The notes under the pieces were generated by a model. The model was not told the origin of the DNA. It did no database searches and was given only the letters and a program-made list of their open reading frames with translations. A program made the translations under genes and the position numbers. Below are positions 8,722 through 16,777 of a DNA stretch of 64,000 nt, one piece after another (the first letter of the stretch is position 1; each line of letters starts with the position of its first letter). This DNA comes from Serratia surfactantfaciens (GTDB lineage Bacteria > Pseudomonadota > Gammaproteobacteria > Enterobacterales > Enterobacteriaceae). The stretch covers positions 2,356,001 to 2,420,000 of the forward strand of contig NZ_CP016948.1 of assembly GCF_001642805.2 (NCBI RefSeq). The letters run 5' to 3'.

Positions 8722-9560
8722 TTCAAGGTCTCCAATAGCGCCCGATCCAGCACCGGCAATGGTTTTCCGCGCGTCTCGCGGCTCGGCCGGCACGCCCACA
8801 GCGTACGGGTATAGGGGTGCGTGGCCTGCGCCAACTGCGTCGCCGGCAGCTGATCCAACAGCTCACCCTTGTACATCACCAATACCCGTTCGCAGTGGTG
8901 CGCCACCTGCTGCAAATCGTGGCTGATCAGGATCAGGCCCATATTGCGTTGCACGACCAGATTTTCTATCAGCTGCAGCACCTGATCGCGCATCTGGTGA
9001 TCCAGCGCCGAAGTCGGTTCGTCGGCAATCAGCAGCTGCGGATCGTTGATCAGCGCAATGGCCAGCATCACCCGCTGCCCCATGCCGCCGGAGAGCTGAT
9101 GCGGATAGCGCCGGCACAGCGCCGCCGGATCGGGCAACCCCACCGCCGCCAGCATCTCCAACACTTTTTCACGCCGCTCGGCGCGACTCAGCTTCGCATG
9201 CAGCACCAGCGGCTCCTCGACCTGACGCCCAATCGGCTGATTGGGGTTCAGCGCATGCTTGGGGTCTTGCATCACCATCGCCACCCGATCGCCGCGCAGC
9301 CGGCTCCACTGGCGTTCGCTCAGCCGCGTGAGGTCTTCGCCGCCCAGCGTCAGGCGCTGCGCCTGCAGCTGCAACGGCGGCGGCAACAGCCCCATCAGCG
9401 CACGCGCGGTCAACGATTTGCCCGAGCCGGACTCGCCGACCAGCGCCAGGCGCTCCCGCCCCATGCTGAACGAAATATTTTTCACCAGCGCCACCGGCTG
9501 CGGCCCCGGCACGCCGATCGCCAAACGCTCGACGGTCAATAAGGTGTTATCAGTGCCCAT
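8718..9560 (-). CDS. Peptide-type ABC transporter ATP-binding protein (DppD-like)
   Basis: A 280-residue ATPase of the Dpp/Opp/Nik class. Walker A GESGSGKSL (near residue 43), Q-loop VMQDPKHALNPNQPIG, signature LSGGMGQRVMLAIAL, Walker [13 protein letters not shown] and H-loop LISHDLQQV are all intact. It keeps a short C-terminal tail (HPYTRTLWACRPS) typical of the oligo_HPY region. The start at 9560 overlaps the end of the permease gene by 11 bases. Together with the second ATPase it would form the heterodimeric motor of the importer. Confidence 0.9.
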   Translation of the reverse strand: MGTDNTLLTVERLAIGVPGPQPVALVKNISFSMGRERLALVGESGSGKSLTARALMGLLPPPLQLQAQRLTLGGEDLTRLSERQWSRLRGDRVAMVMQDPKHALNPNQPIGRQVEEPLVLHAKLSRAERREKVLEMLAAVGLPDPAALCRRYPHQLSGGMGQRVMLAIALINDPQLLIADEPTSALDHQMRDQVLQLIENLVVQRNMGLILISHDLQQVAHHCERVLVMYKGELLDQLPATQLAQATHPYTRTLWACRPSRETRGKPLPVLDRALLETLK

Positions 9561-10419
9561 GACGAGGATCCATTTTGTCGCGCAGGCCATCGCCCAGCAG
9601 GTTAAAGGCCAGGCTGGCGAACAGGATCGCCCCGCCCGGTGCGGCGGCGACCCACCATTGGTCGAAAATCACTTTGCTGCCTTCGGCCACCATCGAGCCC
9701 CATTCGGCGGTCGGCGGCGCGACGCCCATGCCGAGGAACCCCAGACCGGCTGCGGACAGGATGATGCCGCCCAGGCTCAGCGCCGCGCGCACCACCGCGC
9801 TCGGCAGGCACAGCGGCAAAATGTGGCCAACCATCAGCCGCAGCCCGCGGATACCCTGCATGCGCGCCGCCGCCAGGTAATCGCTGCGCCTCAGCGCCAG
9901 GGTTTCGGCCCGCGCCTGGCGGGCAAAGGCCGGCCAACTGGTCAATGCCAGCGCCAGCGCGCCGTTCATCAGCCCCGGCCCCATCACCGCCACGAACGCC
10001 AGCGCAATCACCAGACTCGGCAACGACAGGAAAATGTCGGTCAGACGCATCAAAATACGCTCTACCCAGCCGCCGAGATAGCCGGCGCAGATACCGACCA
10101 GCAGACCGATAGGAATGGTCAGCACCAGAATCAGCGACACCAGAATCAGCGTCGGCCGCGCGCCGTAAATCACGCGGGAGAGCAAATCGCGGCCGAAGCC
10201 GTCGGTGCCCAGCCAATGCTCGGCGGAAGGTGGCAGCAAGCGCAGTTCGATATGCTGCAGATTAGGATCGAAAGGCGCCAGCCACGGGGCCAGCAGCGCG
10301 GTGACGATCAGGATCGCTACCAGCGCCGCGCCCAGCGTCAGCGTGGTCAACCGCTGACCGGTGCGGTAACCGACGGCCGGCTCGCTTTGCGGTTCGTGTT
10401 CAGAAAGATATTGGCTCAT
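9550..10419 (-). CDS. Peptide-type ABC transporter permease (DppC-like)
   Basis: A 289-residue inner-membrane permease. After a cytoplasmic N-terminus and the first helix it carries the DppC/OppC landmark HWLGTDGFGRDLLSRVIYGAR, then five further hydrophobic segments and the EAA loop around DYLAAARMQGIRGLRLMVGHILP that docks onto the ATPases. C-terminal AEWGSMVAEG and WWVAAAPGG segments are also typical. It overlaps the preceding permease gene by 4 bases, and the following ATPase gene by 11. Confidence 0.92.
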   Translation of the reverse strand: MSQYLSEHEPQSEPAVGYRTGQRLTTLTLGAALVAILIVTALLAPWLAPFDPNLQHIELRLLPPSAEHWLGTDGFGRDLLSRVIYGARPTLILVSLILVLTIPIGLLVGICAGYLGGWVERILMRLTDIFLSLPSLVIALAFVAVMGPGLMNGALALALTSWPAFARQARAETLALRRSDYLAAARMQGIRGLRLMVGHILPLCLPSAVVRAALSLGGIILSAAGLGFLGMGVAPPTAEWGSMVAEGSKVIFDQWWVAAAPGGAILFASLAFNLLGDGLRDKMDPRHGH

Positions 10420-11471
10420 CGGGTTCGCGGATCCACTAAATAGGTCAAGGCGTCAGCCAGCGCATTCAACAGCACAAAACAGGTGCCGATCAGTAGCGTA
10501 GCGCCGAGGATCGCCGGCGTGTCGGCGGCAAACAGCGCCGAAGTCAGGTAACGCCCGACGCCGGGCCAGGCGAACACCGTTTCGGTCAATACCGCGCCCT
10601 CCAGCAGGCTGGCGTAGGAGAGAGACAGTACGGTGATCAGCGTGCCCAGCACGTTGGGAAACACGTGGCGCAGCAGAATGCGCAGACGCCCGGCTCCCTT
10701 GGAACGCGCCAGCGTCACGTATTCCTTGTTGCACTCTTCCAGCATCGCCGCACGCAGCAGCCGGGTGATGCCCGCCATCGACAGCAGCGCCAGCGCCACC
10801 ACCGGCAGCCACAGGTGGCTGATGGCGTTATAGAACATCTCGCGATCGCCGGACAGCCAGCTGTCGATCAACACGAAACCGCTGCGCGGCTCCATGCTGT
10901 ACAAGTAGATATCGTCCAGCCGCCCCGGCCCCGCCGACCAGTGCAGCGTGGCGTAGAACAGCAGCAGCCCGAGCAGGCTCAGCCAGAAAATCGGCACCGA
11001 ATAGCCGATCAGCGACAGCAAACGCGCCGCGTTATCCAGCCAGCTGCCCGGTTTGAGCACCGCCAGAAACGCCAGCGTAATGCCGCCGAGGGCGCCGAGG
11101 ATAATGGCGCAAGTGGCCAGCTCCACCGTCGCCGGGAAGGTACGCAGCAGATCGCTCAACACCGGCTGGGCGGTGATGCGCGAAATGCCCAGATCGCCGT
11201 GCGCCAGGTGCGTCAGATAACGCCAAAACTGCTCCGGCAGCGGCTGATCCAGCCCCAGCTCATGCCGCACCTGCGCATAGGTGGCTTCACTGGCGTGATC
11301 GCCCGCCACCTGCAGCGCCGGATCGATCGGCGCAAGGTGCGACAACATGAAGGTGAACAACAGCAGGCCGAGCAGCGTTAACGCCAGCGACAGCGCGCCG
11401 CCAAGCAGCCGCCCGCCCCAGCGCCAATACCGCCGGGCAGCTCCGGCGGAAGCGGAGAGTTCAGCGGCCAT
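10416..11471 (-). CDS. Peptide-type ABC transporter permease (DppB-like)
   Basis: A 351-residue inner-membrane permease with six predicted helices. DppB/OppB hallmarks are LDQPLPEQFWRYLTHLAHGDLG after helix 1, the central SVPIFWLSLLGLLLFY helix, and the EAA loop KEYVTLARSKGAGRLRILLRHVFPN. The periplasmic segment between helices 4 and 5 is longer than in E. coli DppB. Its first base coincides with the stop codon of the upstream receptor gene, so translation is coupled in a receptor-B-C-D-F order. Confidence 0.92.
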   Translation of the reverse strand: MAAELSASAGAARRYWRWGGRLLGGALSLALTLLGLLLFTFMLSHLAPIDPALQVAGDHASEATYAQVRHELGLDQPLPEQFWRYLTHLAHGDLGISRITAQPVLSDLLRTFPATVELATCAIILGALGGITLAFLAVLKPGSWLDNAARLLSLIGYSVPIFWLSLLGLLLFYATLHWSAGPGRLDDIYLYSMEPRSGFVLIDSWLSGDREMFYNAISHLWLPVVALALLSMAGITRLLRAAMLEECNKEYVTLARSKGAGRLRILLRHVFPNVLGTLITVLSLSYASLLEGAVLTETVFAWPGVGRYLTSALFAADTPAILGATLLIGTCFVLLNALADALTYLVDPRTR

Positions 11472-13039
11472 TACTTGCTGACCTTGCTGTAGAACACCAT
11501 GTCAGGGTTGATGCCCTGTACATAGCCCTTGAGATTGTCGCGCACCGCGATCAGGCTGCGCGCCTGCAGGCCGATGACGAACGGCGAGCTTTGCTGCACC
11601 TGTTTTTGCAGTTGCTGGTAGTCGGCCACCCGTTTGGCAGTGTCGTTTTCCGCGGTGGCGGCCAACGTCAGCTTGCTCAGCGCCGGGATCTGCCAGTTAG
11701 CGCGCCAGGCCAGCGTCTTGCTGCCGTCTTCCGGATTGTAGGCGAAGGCTGCGGCATTGGTGTTAGGGTCGAAATAATCCGGCCCCCAGGAAGTCAGCGT
11801 CGCATCGTAGTTAAGCGCTTTCACCTTGGTGGAGACCTGCGAGCTGATACCCGGCACCAATTCGACCTTCACGCCGCCCTGGGCGAAACTGGCCTGCAGC
11901 GCCTGGGCGATATCCAGATACGGCGGCTGATTGTTGACGTCCAGACGGAAACTGACGTTGCTGAGCCCCGCTTTGGCCAGTATCTCTTTGGCTTTTTGCG
12001 GATTGAAGCTGTATGGCTGATCCTTGAGCGCCCCCAGATAACCCTCCGGCAGAAACGCCTGATGGCTCTGGAACTGCCCTTTCAGCAGATCGTCGGCGAT
12101 GCCTTTATAATCGAACAGCCAACGCGCCGCCTCCCAGAACGCCGGATTGCCGAGCGCCGGCGACGCCTTGGCGTTGAACTGCAGGAAATACAGCGAAGCA
12201 TAGGGAATAGCCAGCGGTTTGACGCCCGGCTTGCCCTTCAAGGCCGCCATTTGGTCGGCCCCCAGGTTGCGCGCGATATCGGCATCGCCCTGCTCGATCA
12301 GCAAGCGACGCGCGGCCGGATCGGGCACGTTTTTGATCAGGATGGTTTTCAGCGTCGGCGCGCCTTCCGGCGAGCCCGGGTTGGCGTCCAGCACTACCAC
12401 TTCATGCGGCACATAGGTGCGGATTTTGTAAGGACCGCTGCCGGCGGAGTGGCTGTTCAGCCACTGGTGGCCCAGATCGTCGCCCTGCTGATGTGCCAGC
12501 GCCTCTTTGGCGTCGACGATCGACGATACCGGCGCCGACAGTAGGCTGAGCACAAAGGCCGGGCTGACGTTTTCACTCCAGCTGATTTTCACCTGGTGGT
12601 CATCCACTTTGATCAGATGTTGCTCGACGTTTTTCGCGTTCCAGCCCAGCTGCGTCAGGATAAACGACGGTTCCAGATTCAGCTTCACCACCCTTGAAAG
12701 CGAGAAGATCACATCCTCCGGCCGCAGCGGGTTGCCGCTGGCGAACCTGGCGTCCGGGCGCAGACGGAAGGTCAGGCTGCGGTTGTCGGCACCGGCCTGC
12801 CAGCTGCTGGCCAGGGTCGGCTTGAGATCGATGGGGTTGTGCGGATCGGACTGGATCAGACGTTGATACAGGCTGTTGAACGACTGCACCGTGGTCAACT
12901 CAAATCCCTGGGCCGGGTCAAAACTGACCACGTCATCGATAGATTGCGCGATCACCAGCGTGTTGGCCGGCGTCGCCGCCTGTACGTTTACGCTGGCCGC
13001 CACGGCCAAAAACAGCAAAGAAGGAACGAGCGCTTTCAT
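11471..13039 (-). CDS. Peptide-type ABC transporter periplasmic binding protein (first copy)
   Basis: A 522-residue SBP_bac_5 receptor with a Sec signal peptide (MKALVPSLLFLAVAASVNVQA). It shares with the receptor at 6343-7917 the segments ASGNPLRPEDVIFSL, HSAGSGPYKI, ALQASFAQGG and DYFDPNTNAAAFAYN, so the two are duplicates flanking the permease/ATPase genes. It is the first transporter gene and lies 175 bases downstream of cbl on the same strand. GGAGAG just upstream of ATG 13039 is a good ribosome-binding site. The context with cbl and chaC suggests, but does not prove, a sulfur-containing peptide or thiol ligand. Confidence 0.88.
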   Translation of the reverse strand: MKALVPSLLFLAVAASVNVQAATPANTLVIAQSIDDVVSFDPAQGFELTTVQSFNSLYQRLIQSDPHNPIDLKPTLASSWQAGADNRSLTFRLRPDARFASGNPLRPEDVIFSLSRVVKLNLEPSFILTQLGWNAKNVEQHLIKVDDHQVKISWSENVSPAFVLSLLSAPVSSIVDAKEALAHQQGDDLGHQWLNSHSAGSGPYKIRTYVPHEVVVLDANPGSPEGAPTLKTILIKNVPDPAARRLLIEQGDADIARNLGADQMAALKGKPGVKPLAIPYASLYFLQFNAKASPALGNPAFWEAARWLFDYKGIADDLLKGQFQSHQAFLPEGYLGALKDQPYSFNPQKAKEILAKAGLSNVSFRLDVNNQPPYLDIAQALQASFAQGGVKVELVPGISSQVSTKVKALNYDATLTSWGPDYFDPNTNAAAFAYNPEDGSKTLAWRANWQIPALSKLTLAATAENDTAKRVADYQQLQKQVQQSSPFVIGLQARSLIAVRDNLKGYVQGINPDMVFYSKVSK

Positions 13040-13214
13040 CTGAAACTCTCCAAGCGGATGGAATTTATAATAATTTTGCGAGTGTATGCGAGCACGATCG
13101 GCAGCTGAAGGTACTTAAATCACTATAGATATTCTTTTTATGTATATAGCTGGGATTTTGATTATTAGGCGGGCTTTGGGGCAAATGCGGCAGGAATTGC
13201 CTGCCGCCTCTCGC

Positions 13215-14168
13215 TTAAATCTGATAGTCAATCACCGCATCCAACTGCGACGAGAAGACTTTGTCCTTGATTTCGGTTAGCGACAGCGTGGGGTTGCACA
13301 GTTGGATAAAGCGCCAGGCATAGTTGCGCTGCAGCTGGCTGCGCTTCAGGCCCAACCATACCGTATTAGGTTCAAACAAATGCTCGGCGTTGAGGCTGAC
13401 CAATCCGCGATCGCGTTCTTTTTCATACGACATGTCAGCCAGCACGCCCACGCCTAACCCCAATTCAACGTAGGTTTTAATCACGTCGGAGTCCTGTGCG
13501 CTGAGCGCGATGTCCGGCGTCAGCCCCGCCGTTTTAAACGCCGCATCCAGCTTCGCGCGCCCGGTAATGCCCTGGCGGTAAGTAATCAGCGGCAAGGTGC
13601 TGAGCATCTCCAGCGTCACCTGCGGCTGTCGCGTCAACTCGTGCCCTTCCGGCACCAGAATGGTGTGATGCCAGCGATAGTAAGGAAACGCCGCCAACGA
13701 TTCGTCACTCATCAATCGTTCGCTGGCGATGCCGATATCGGCTTCGCCGGCGGCCAACATCGAAGCGATCTCCTCCGGGCTGCCCTGGTTGAGCACCACC
13801 CGCACCCGTGGATAAAGCGCGCGAAACTCTTTGATCACCCCCGGCAGGCTGTAGCGCGCCTGAGTGTGCGTCGTCGCGATATGCAGCTGCCCCGAATCGT
13901 TGCTGCTGAAAACGTCCGCCAGGCGACGGATGTTATTGGCATCGTTGAGAATGCGCTCCGCCACCACCAGCAGCTCTTTGCCGGGTTCGGTCATGCCCAG
14001 CAAGCGCTTGCCGCGGCGAATGAATATTTCGATACCCAGTTCTTCTTCCAGCTCGCGAATATGGCGGCTGACGCCGGACTGCGAGGTAAATAAGGTATTG
14101 GCGACCTCAGTCAGGTTGTAGTTGCAGCGCGCCGATTCACGAATAATTTTTAATTGTTGAAAGTTCAT
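13215..14168 (-). CDS. cbl: LysR-type sulfur/sulfonate regulator Cbl
   Basis: Cbl is a CysB paralogue that activates sulfonate and taurine use genes when sulfate is limiting. The 317-residue protein starts MNFQQLKIIRESARCNYNLT, with the winged helix-turn-helix around VANTLFTSQSGVSRHIRELEEELG, and has the CysB/Cbl effector domain (ATTHTQARYSLP, PLITYRQGITGR, LSAQDSDVIKTYVELGLGVG) and the C-terminal NTVWLGLKRSQLQRNYAWRFI and DYQI end. ATG 14168 matches the start of E. coli Cbl; the frame extends further upstream without support. Its position upstream of the transporter genes makes it a plausible regulator of them. Confidence 0.92.
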   Translation of the reverse strand: MNFQQLKIIRESARCNYNLTEVANTLFTSQSGVSRHIRELEEELGIEIFIRRGKRLLGMTEPGKELLVVAERILNDANNIRRLADVFSSNDSGQLHIATTHTQARYSLPGVIKEFRALYPRVRVVLNQGSPEEIASMLAAGEADIGIASERLMSDESLAAFPYYRWHHTILVPEGHELTRQPQVTLEMLSTLPLITYRQGITGRAKLDAAFKTAGLTPDIALSAQDSDVIKTYVELGLGVGVLADMSYEKERDRGLVSLNAEHLFEPNTVWLGLKRSQLQRNYAWRFIQLCNPTLSLTEIKDKVFSSQLDAVIDYQI

Positions 14169-14469
14169 CCCCGTCTCCCTGTTTCTTGCAGTAGCGTTTG
14201 CCATATTGATACGGAGTCCTGCGAGGCTGAACAAATAAGAAATAACCTTTAGTTATGCAATTTAATACTAAGTGAATTATTCATCGTTGCTCTCGGCTCA
14301 ACAAGGCGCAACGAAATGCCAAATGACTTTAAAAATAAAGAGATAAACAACCATACAAAAAATAAGCATTAAATAATCATGCAGAAGAAAGTTATTAAAT
14401 ATAGGCATTAGATATATAAAAAGGGCTCAGCATGCTGAGCCCTTCAGTGTCTGCTGCCCTGCTAACGCC
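14169..14469. other. AT-rich intergenic region between cbl and chaC
   Basis: About 300 bases, strongly AT-rich from 14220 to 14420, separate two minus-strand genes. The half next to cbl must carry the cbl promoter; the half next to chaC carries the chaC terminator. No coding frame of note. Confidence 0.5.
14416..14444 (-). terminator. Rho-independent terminator of chaC
   Basis: A 24-base perfect palindrome (14421-14444; arms AAGGGCTCAGCA and its complement) lies 26 bases after the chaC stop. Read on the minus strand, the GC stem is followed by TTTTTATATAT. Confidence 0.85.
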
Positions 14470-15165
14470 TCAGGCCGTGGCTTCAGCCCCGAAAGCGCCA
14501 GGGCGGTTCTGTTGCAACCACTGCTGTACATAGCGCACCAGATCGCCGATGCAATCATCCTGCATGCCGTGGTGTTTCAGCTCGTTATCCAGCGCAAACA
14601 AATATTGCGCGTTGGTGCCCAGCGGGCCGCTGGCGCTAGCGATCAATGGCGCGATCACCTGGTAGCTGGTGTCTTCTTCAAACAGCGGGTGCTGCGGGTT
14701 CATCACAAATACCAGCGCGGTCACGACCTCGCCGCCATCCAGCTGCAGCTCGCACCAGGTAGGCACGTAGCAATCGGTGATCATCTCGCGCTTCCACAGC
14801 AGTTCCAGCTCTTCGCGCAGCTTGTTTTCCGGCAGGCGGAATGCCAGGCCGGTGGTCTGGCCGCCCTCTTTCAGCGCCAGCATCCGCCCCGGCTGGTGCA
14901 GCGTGCCGCGCCCGGCGGTCAGGCGCATGCAGAACGCCCGATGCCAGCCCGGCAGCGTGGCGGGCCGCACTTCTTCCGATTCAAAAACCGGATTCCACAT
15001 CAGCGAGCCGTAGCCGAATACCCATACCGGGCTGTGATCCGGCCGGCGCGATAACGTGCAATCCAACGAGGCTGCCCGCTGTTCAGGCGTCAGCAACATC
15101 GACTCCTCAATAGCGCCGAATGCGGTTTTACAATCCGCTTTTTGCAGAAAATCTCGCGTTAACAC
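14470..15165 (-). CDS. chaC: Glutathione-specific gamma-glutamylcyclotransferase ChaC
   Basis: ChaC cleaves cytosolic glutathione to 5-oxoproline and Cys-Gly. The 231-residue protein has the gamma-glutamylcyclotransferase glycine motif VFGYGSLMWNP near residues 49-59, the CMRLTAGRGTLHQPGRML segment, and the acidic loop LELLWKREMITDCYVPTW expected to carry the catalytic glutamate. The start at 15165 gives a length close to the E. coli protein; ATG at about 15099 (MLLTPEQ) is a possible shorter start. In E. coli it follows chaA-chaB; here chaB is absent and a siderophore reductase gene lies between chaC and chaA. Confidence 0.93.
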   Translation of the reverse strand: MLTRDFLQKADCKTAFGAIEESMLLTPEQRAASLDCTLSRRPDHSPVWVFGYGSLMWNPVFESEEVRPATLPGWHRAFCMRLTAGRGTLHQPGRMLALKEGGQTTGLAFRLPENKLREELELLWKREMITDCYVPTWCELQLDGGEVVTALVFVMNPQHPLFEEDTSYQVIAPLIASASGPLGTNAQYLFALDNELKHHGMQDDCIGDLVRYVQQWLQQNRPGAFGAEATA

Positions 15166-15664
15166 TGTTACAACCTCCCGGGAATACGATTGCTCGTCCT
15201 CCCTCGCCGCTGCTGAACCTTTGCAATTTTATTTTTGGTGCGGAATTTTATTAATTCAATAACCGCGCCTATTAATAATGACCTTATTCTTTTCCCGTCG
15301 CGCAATCAAGTTGCAAAGCGGTATTAAAGTGAAAAAGTATTTGTACTGAGCAGCAATAATATTAATTCCCGTGGTCGCATAGCGCATGTGCGATCCTCAC
15401 CGCGGGGAAAACGTGACTTTTGCGCCCGCACGCGTTGTCGCCGGGCGCTGTTGAACGCTTCCTTATAATAGAGCGCCTGCGCATGTTTGGCTTCACCGCG
15501 TTCGGCAAGCCGTTCGCGGCGTGGCAGAACATCATGCCCTCGGTGCATGTTCCGAGAATCCTGACTAAACCGGGTTCGCGGCCGATGCGCCTCAATGAGC
15601 AAACAATTCTCATTATCAAACGGCATGATATACTCACCGCCAAACGAACTATAAGGAGATCCCC
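15166..15664. other. Divergent promoter region chaC / siderophore-interacting protein
   Basis: A 499-base region between divergent genes. The left part (15220-15370) is AT-rich and should hold the chaC promoter. The right end has a Fur-like box and a strong Shine-Dalgarno for the plus-strand gene. Short open frames between 15320 and 15670 have no recognisable product. Confidence 0.5.
15599..15617 (+). promoter_or_regulatory. Fur-box-like operator upstream of siderophore-interacting protein gene
   Basis: The 19 bases match the Fur consensus GATAATGATAATCATTATC at 13 positions, with the right half (TCATTATC) intact. It lies 48 bases before the GTG start. Iron-repressed control is inferred from this match and from the product type. 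Confidence 0.6.
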
Positions 15665-16483
15665 GTGACTACCGAAGCCCCTCGCTCACGCGCCCCCTAC
15701 CTGATTGCCGTCAGCGCCGTACAGGACATTACCCCGCATCTGCGCCGCATCACCTTTACCGCGCCCGATCTGCGCTACTACCCGGCCAACGCCGCCGCAG
15801 CGCACATCAAGGTATTTTTACCGCTCGCCGGCCAAACCCAGCCGGATCTGCCGACGCTGACCGAAAACGGCCCTCGCTGGGCCGCGGACGCCGTGCGCCC
15901 GATCGTGCGCACCTATTCCATTCGCGCCGTGCGCCCGGAGCAGGCAGAAGTGGACATCGAGTTCGCCATCCATGACCACCAAGGCCCGGCGGTCGACTTT
16001 GCGCGCCAGGCGAAAGCCGGCGATAAAATCGGCATCAGCAACCCGGGTGGCCCGAAACCGATGCTGCCGCAGGCCGACTTCTACAGCCTGGCGGGCGACC
16101 CCTCCTCGCTGCCTGCGCTGGCCGCGCTGCTGGAAAACCTGCCGCCGCATAGCGCGGGGCGCGCTTTTGTCCGCATTGACAGCGCCGCCGACGTGATTGA
16201 GCTGAAGAAACCGGCGGACGTTGAAGTCAACTGGGTCGTTGGCGGCACGGAAAAAACCGACGAATTGATCGCACTGTTCCGCGAGCAGTCCTTGCCGCAA
16301 GGCGAGACGCATTTTTGGCTGGCCGGTGAAGATCGTTTGGTGGTAGGGCTGCGCCGTTACCTGCGCCGCGAACGCCAATGCGATCGTAATCGTCTTTATG
16401 CCGTACCTTACTGGCGTGAGGGACTAAATGAAGAGGGTTATCATAATAAACGGCATGAAATCATGGATAATATTGACGACTAA
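15665..16483 (+). CDS. Siderophore-interacting protein / ferric-siderophore reductase (SIP family)
   Basis: A 272-residue flavoprotein of the ViuB/YqjH family that reduces ferric siderophores in the cytoplasm with NAD(P)H and releases iron. The FAD-binding signature RTYSIRAVRP lies near residues 79-88, with a downstream FAIHDHQGPAVDFARQA and SNPGGPKP segment, then a C-terminal NAD(P)-binding half and the family ending LRRERQCDRNRLYAVPYWREGLNEE cut across two motifs. It starts with GTG at 15665, supported by AAGGAG six bases upstream. A Fur-like box precedes it and a terminator follows. Confidence 0.9.
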   Translation: MTTEAPRSRAPYLIAVSAVQDITPHLRRITFTAPDLRYYPANAAAAHIKVFLPLAGQTQPDLPTLTENGPRWAADAVRPIVRTYSIRAVRPEQAEVDIEFAIHDHQGPAVDFARQAKAGDKIGISNPGGPKPMLPQADFYSLAGDPSSLPALAALLENLPPHSAGRAFVRIDSAADVIELKKPADVEVNWVVGGTEKTDELIALFREQSLPQGETHFWLAGEDRLVVGLRRYLRRERQCDRNRLYAVPYWREGLNEEGYHNKRHEIMDNIDD

Positions 16484-16584
16484 CGGTCGCATTTTCCTTG
16501 ATTAACCACGCACTAAATAAGTAAACACGACTTTTCTCAAATCTAACGTTAAAAAACAGCGTTATTGCGTAAAAGTAAGTAAAT

Positions 16585-16610
16585 AAAACCGCACCCCGTG
16601 CGGTTTTTTT
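16585..16610 (+). terminator. Rho-independent terminator after siderophore-interacting protein gene
   Basis: Stem CCGCAC / GTGCGG (16589-16594 with 16598-16603) flanked by an A-run upstream and seven T downstream. It lies about 100 bases after the stop and before the chaA promoter region. Confidence 0.85.
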
Positions 16611-16777
16611 GCTACCCTGATCACATAAAGCAAGCAATTGCTTTCTCAGATAAAAACAACATCACACCGGCGCCGTGGGTGTATCCTAATATAAAATACC
16701 TACTGGAAACGCAGAGTTGCCGTGTTACGGCGACCGGCGCTGACGGGCTACGCTGTTTGAAAAGGAGTGCCACCCTC

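Noticed and set aside
15362..15643. Short frames on both strands upstream of the siderophore-interacting protein gene
   Set aside because: Overlapping frames in both strands, no ribosome site; the region is better explained as a divergent promoter.
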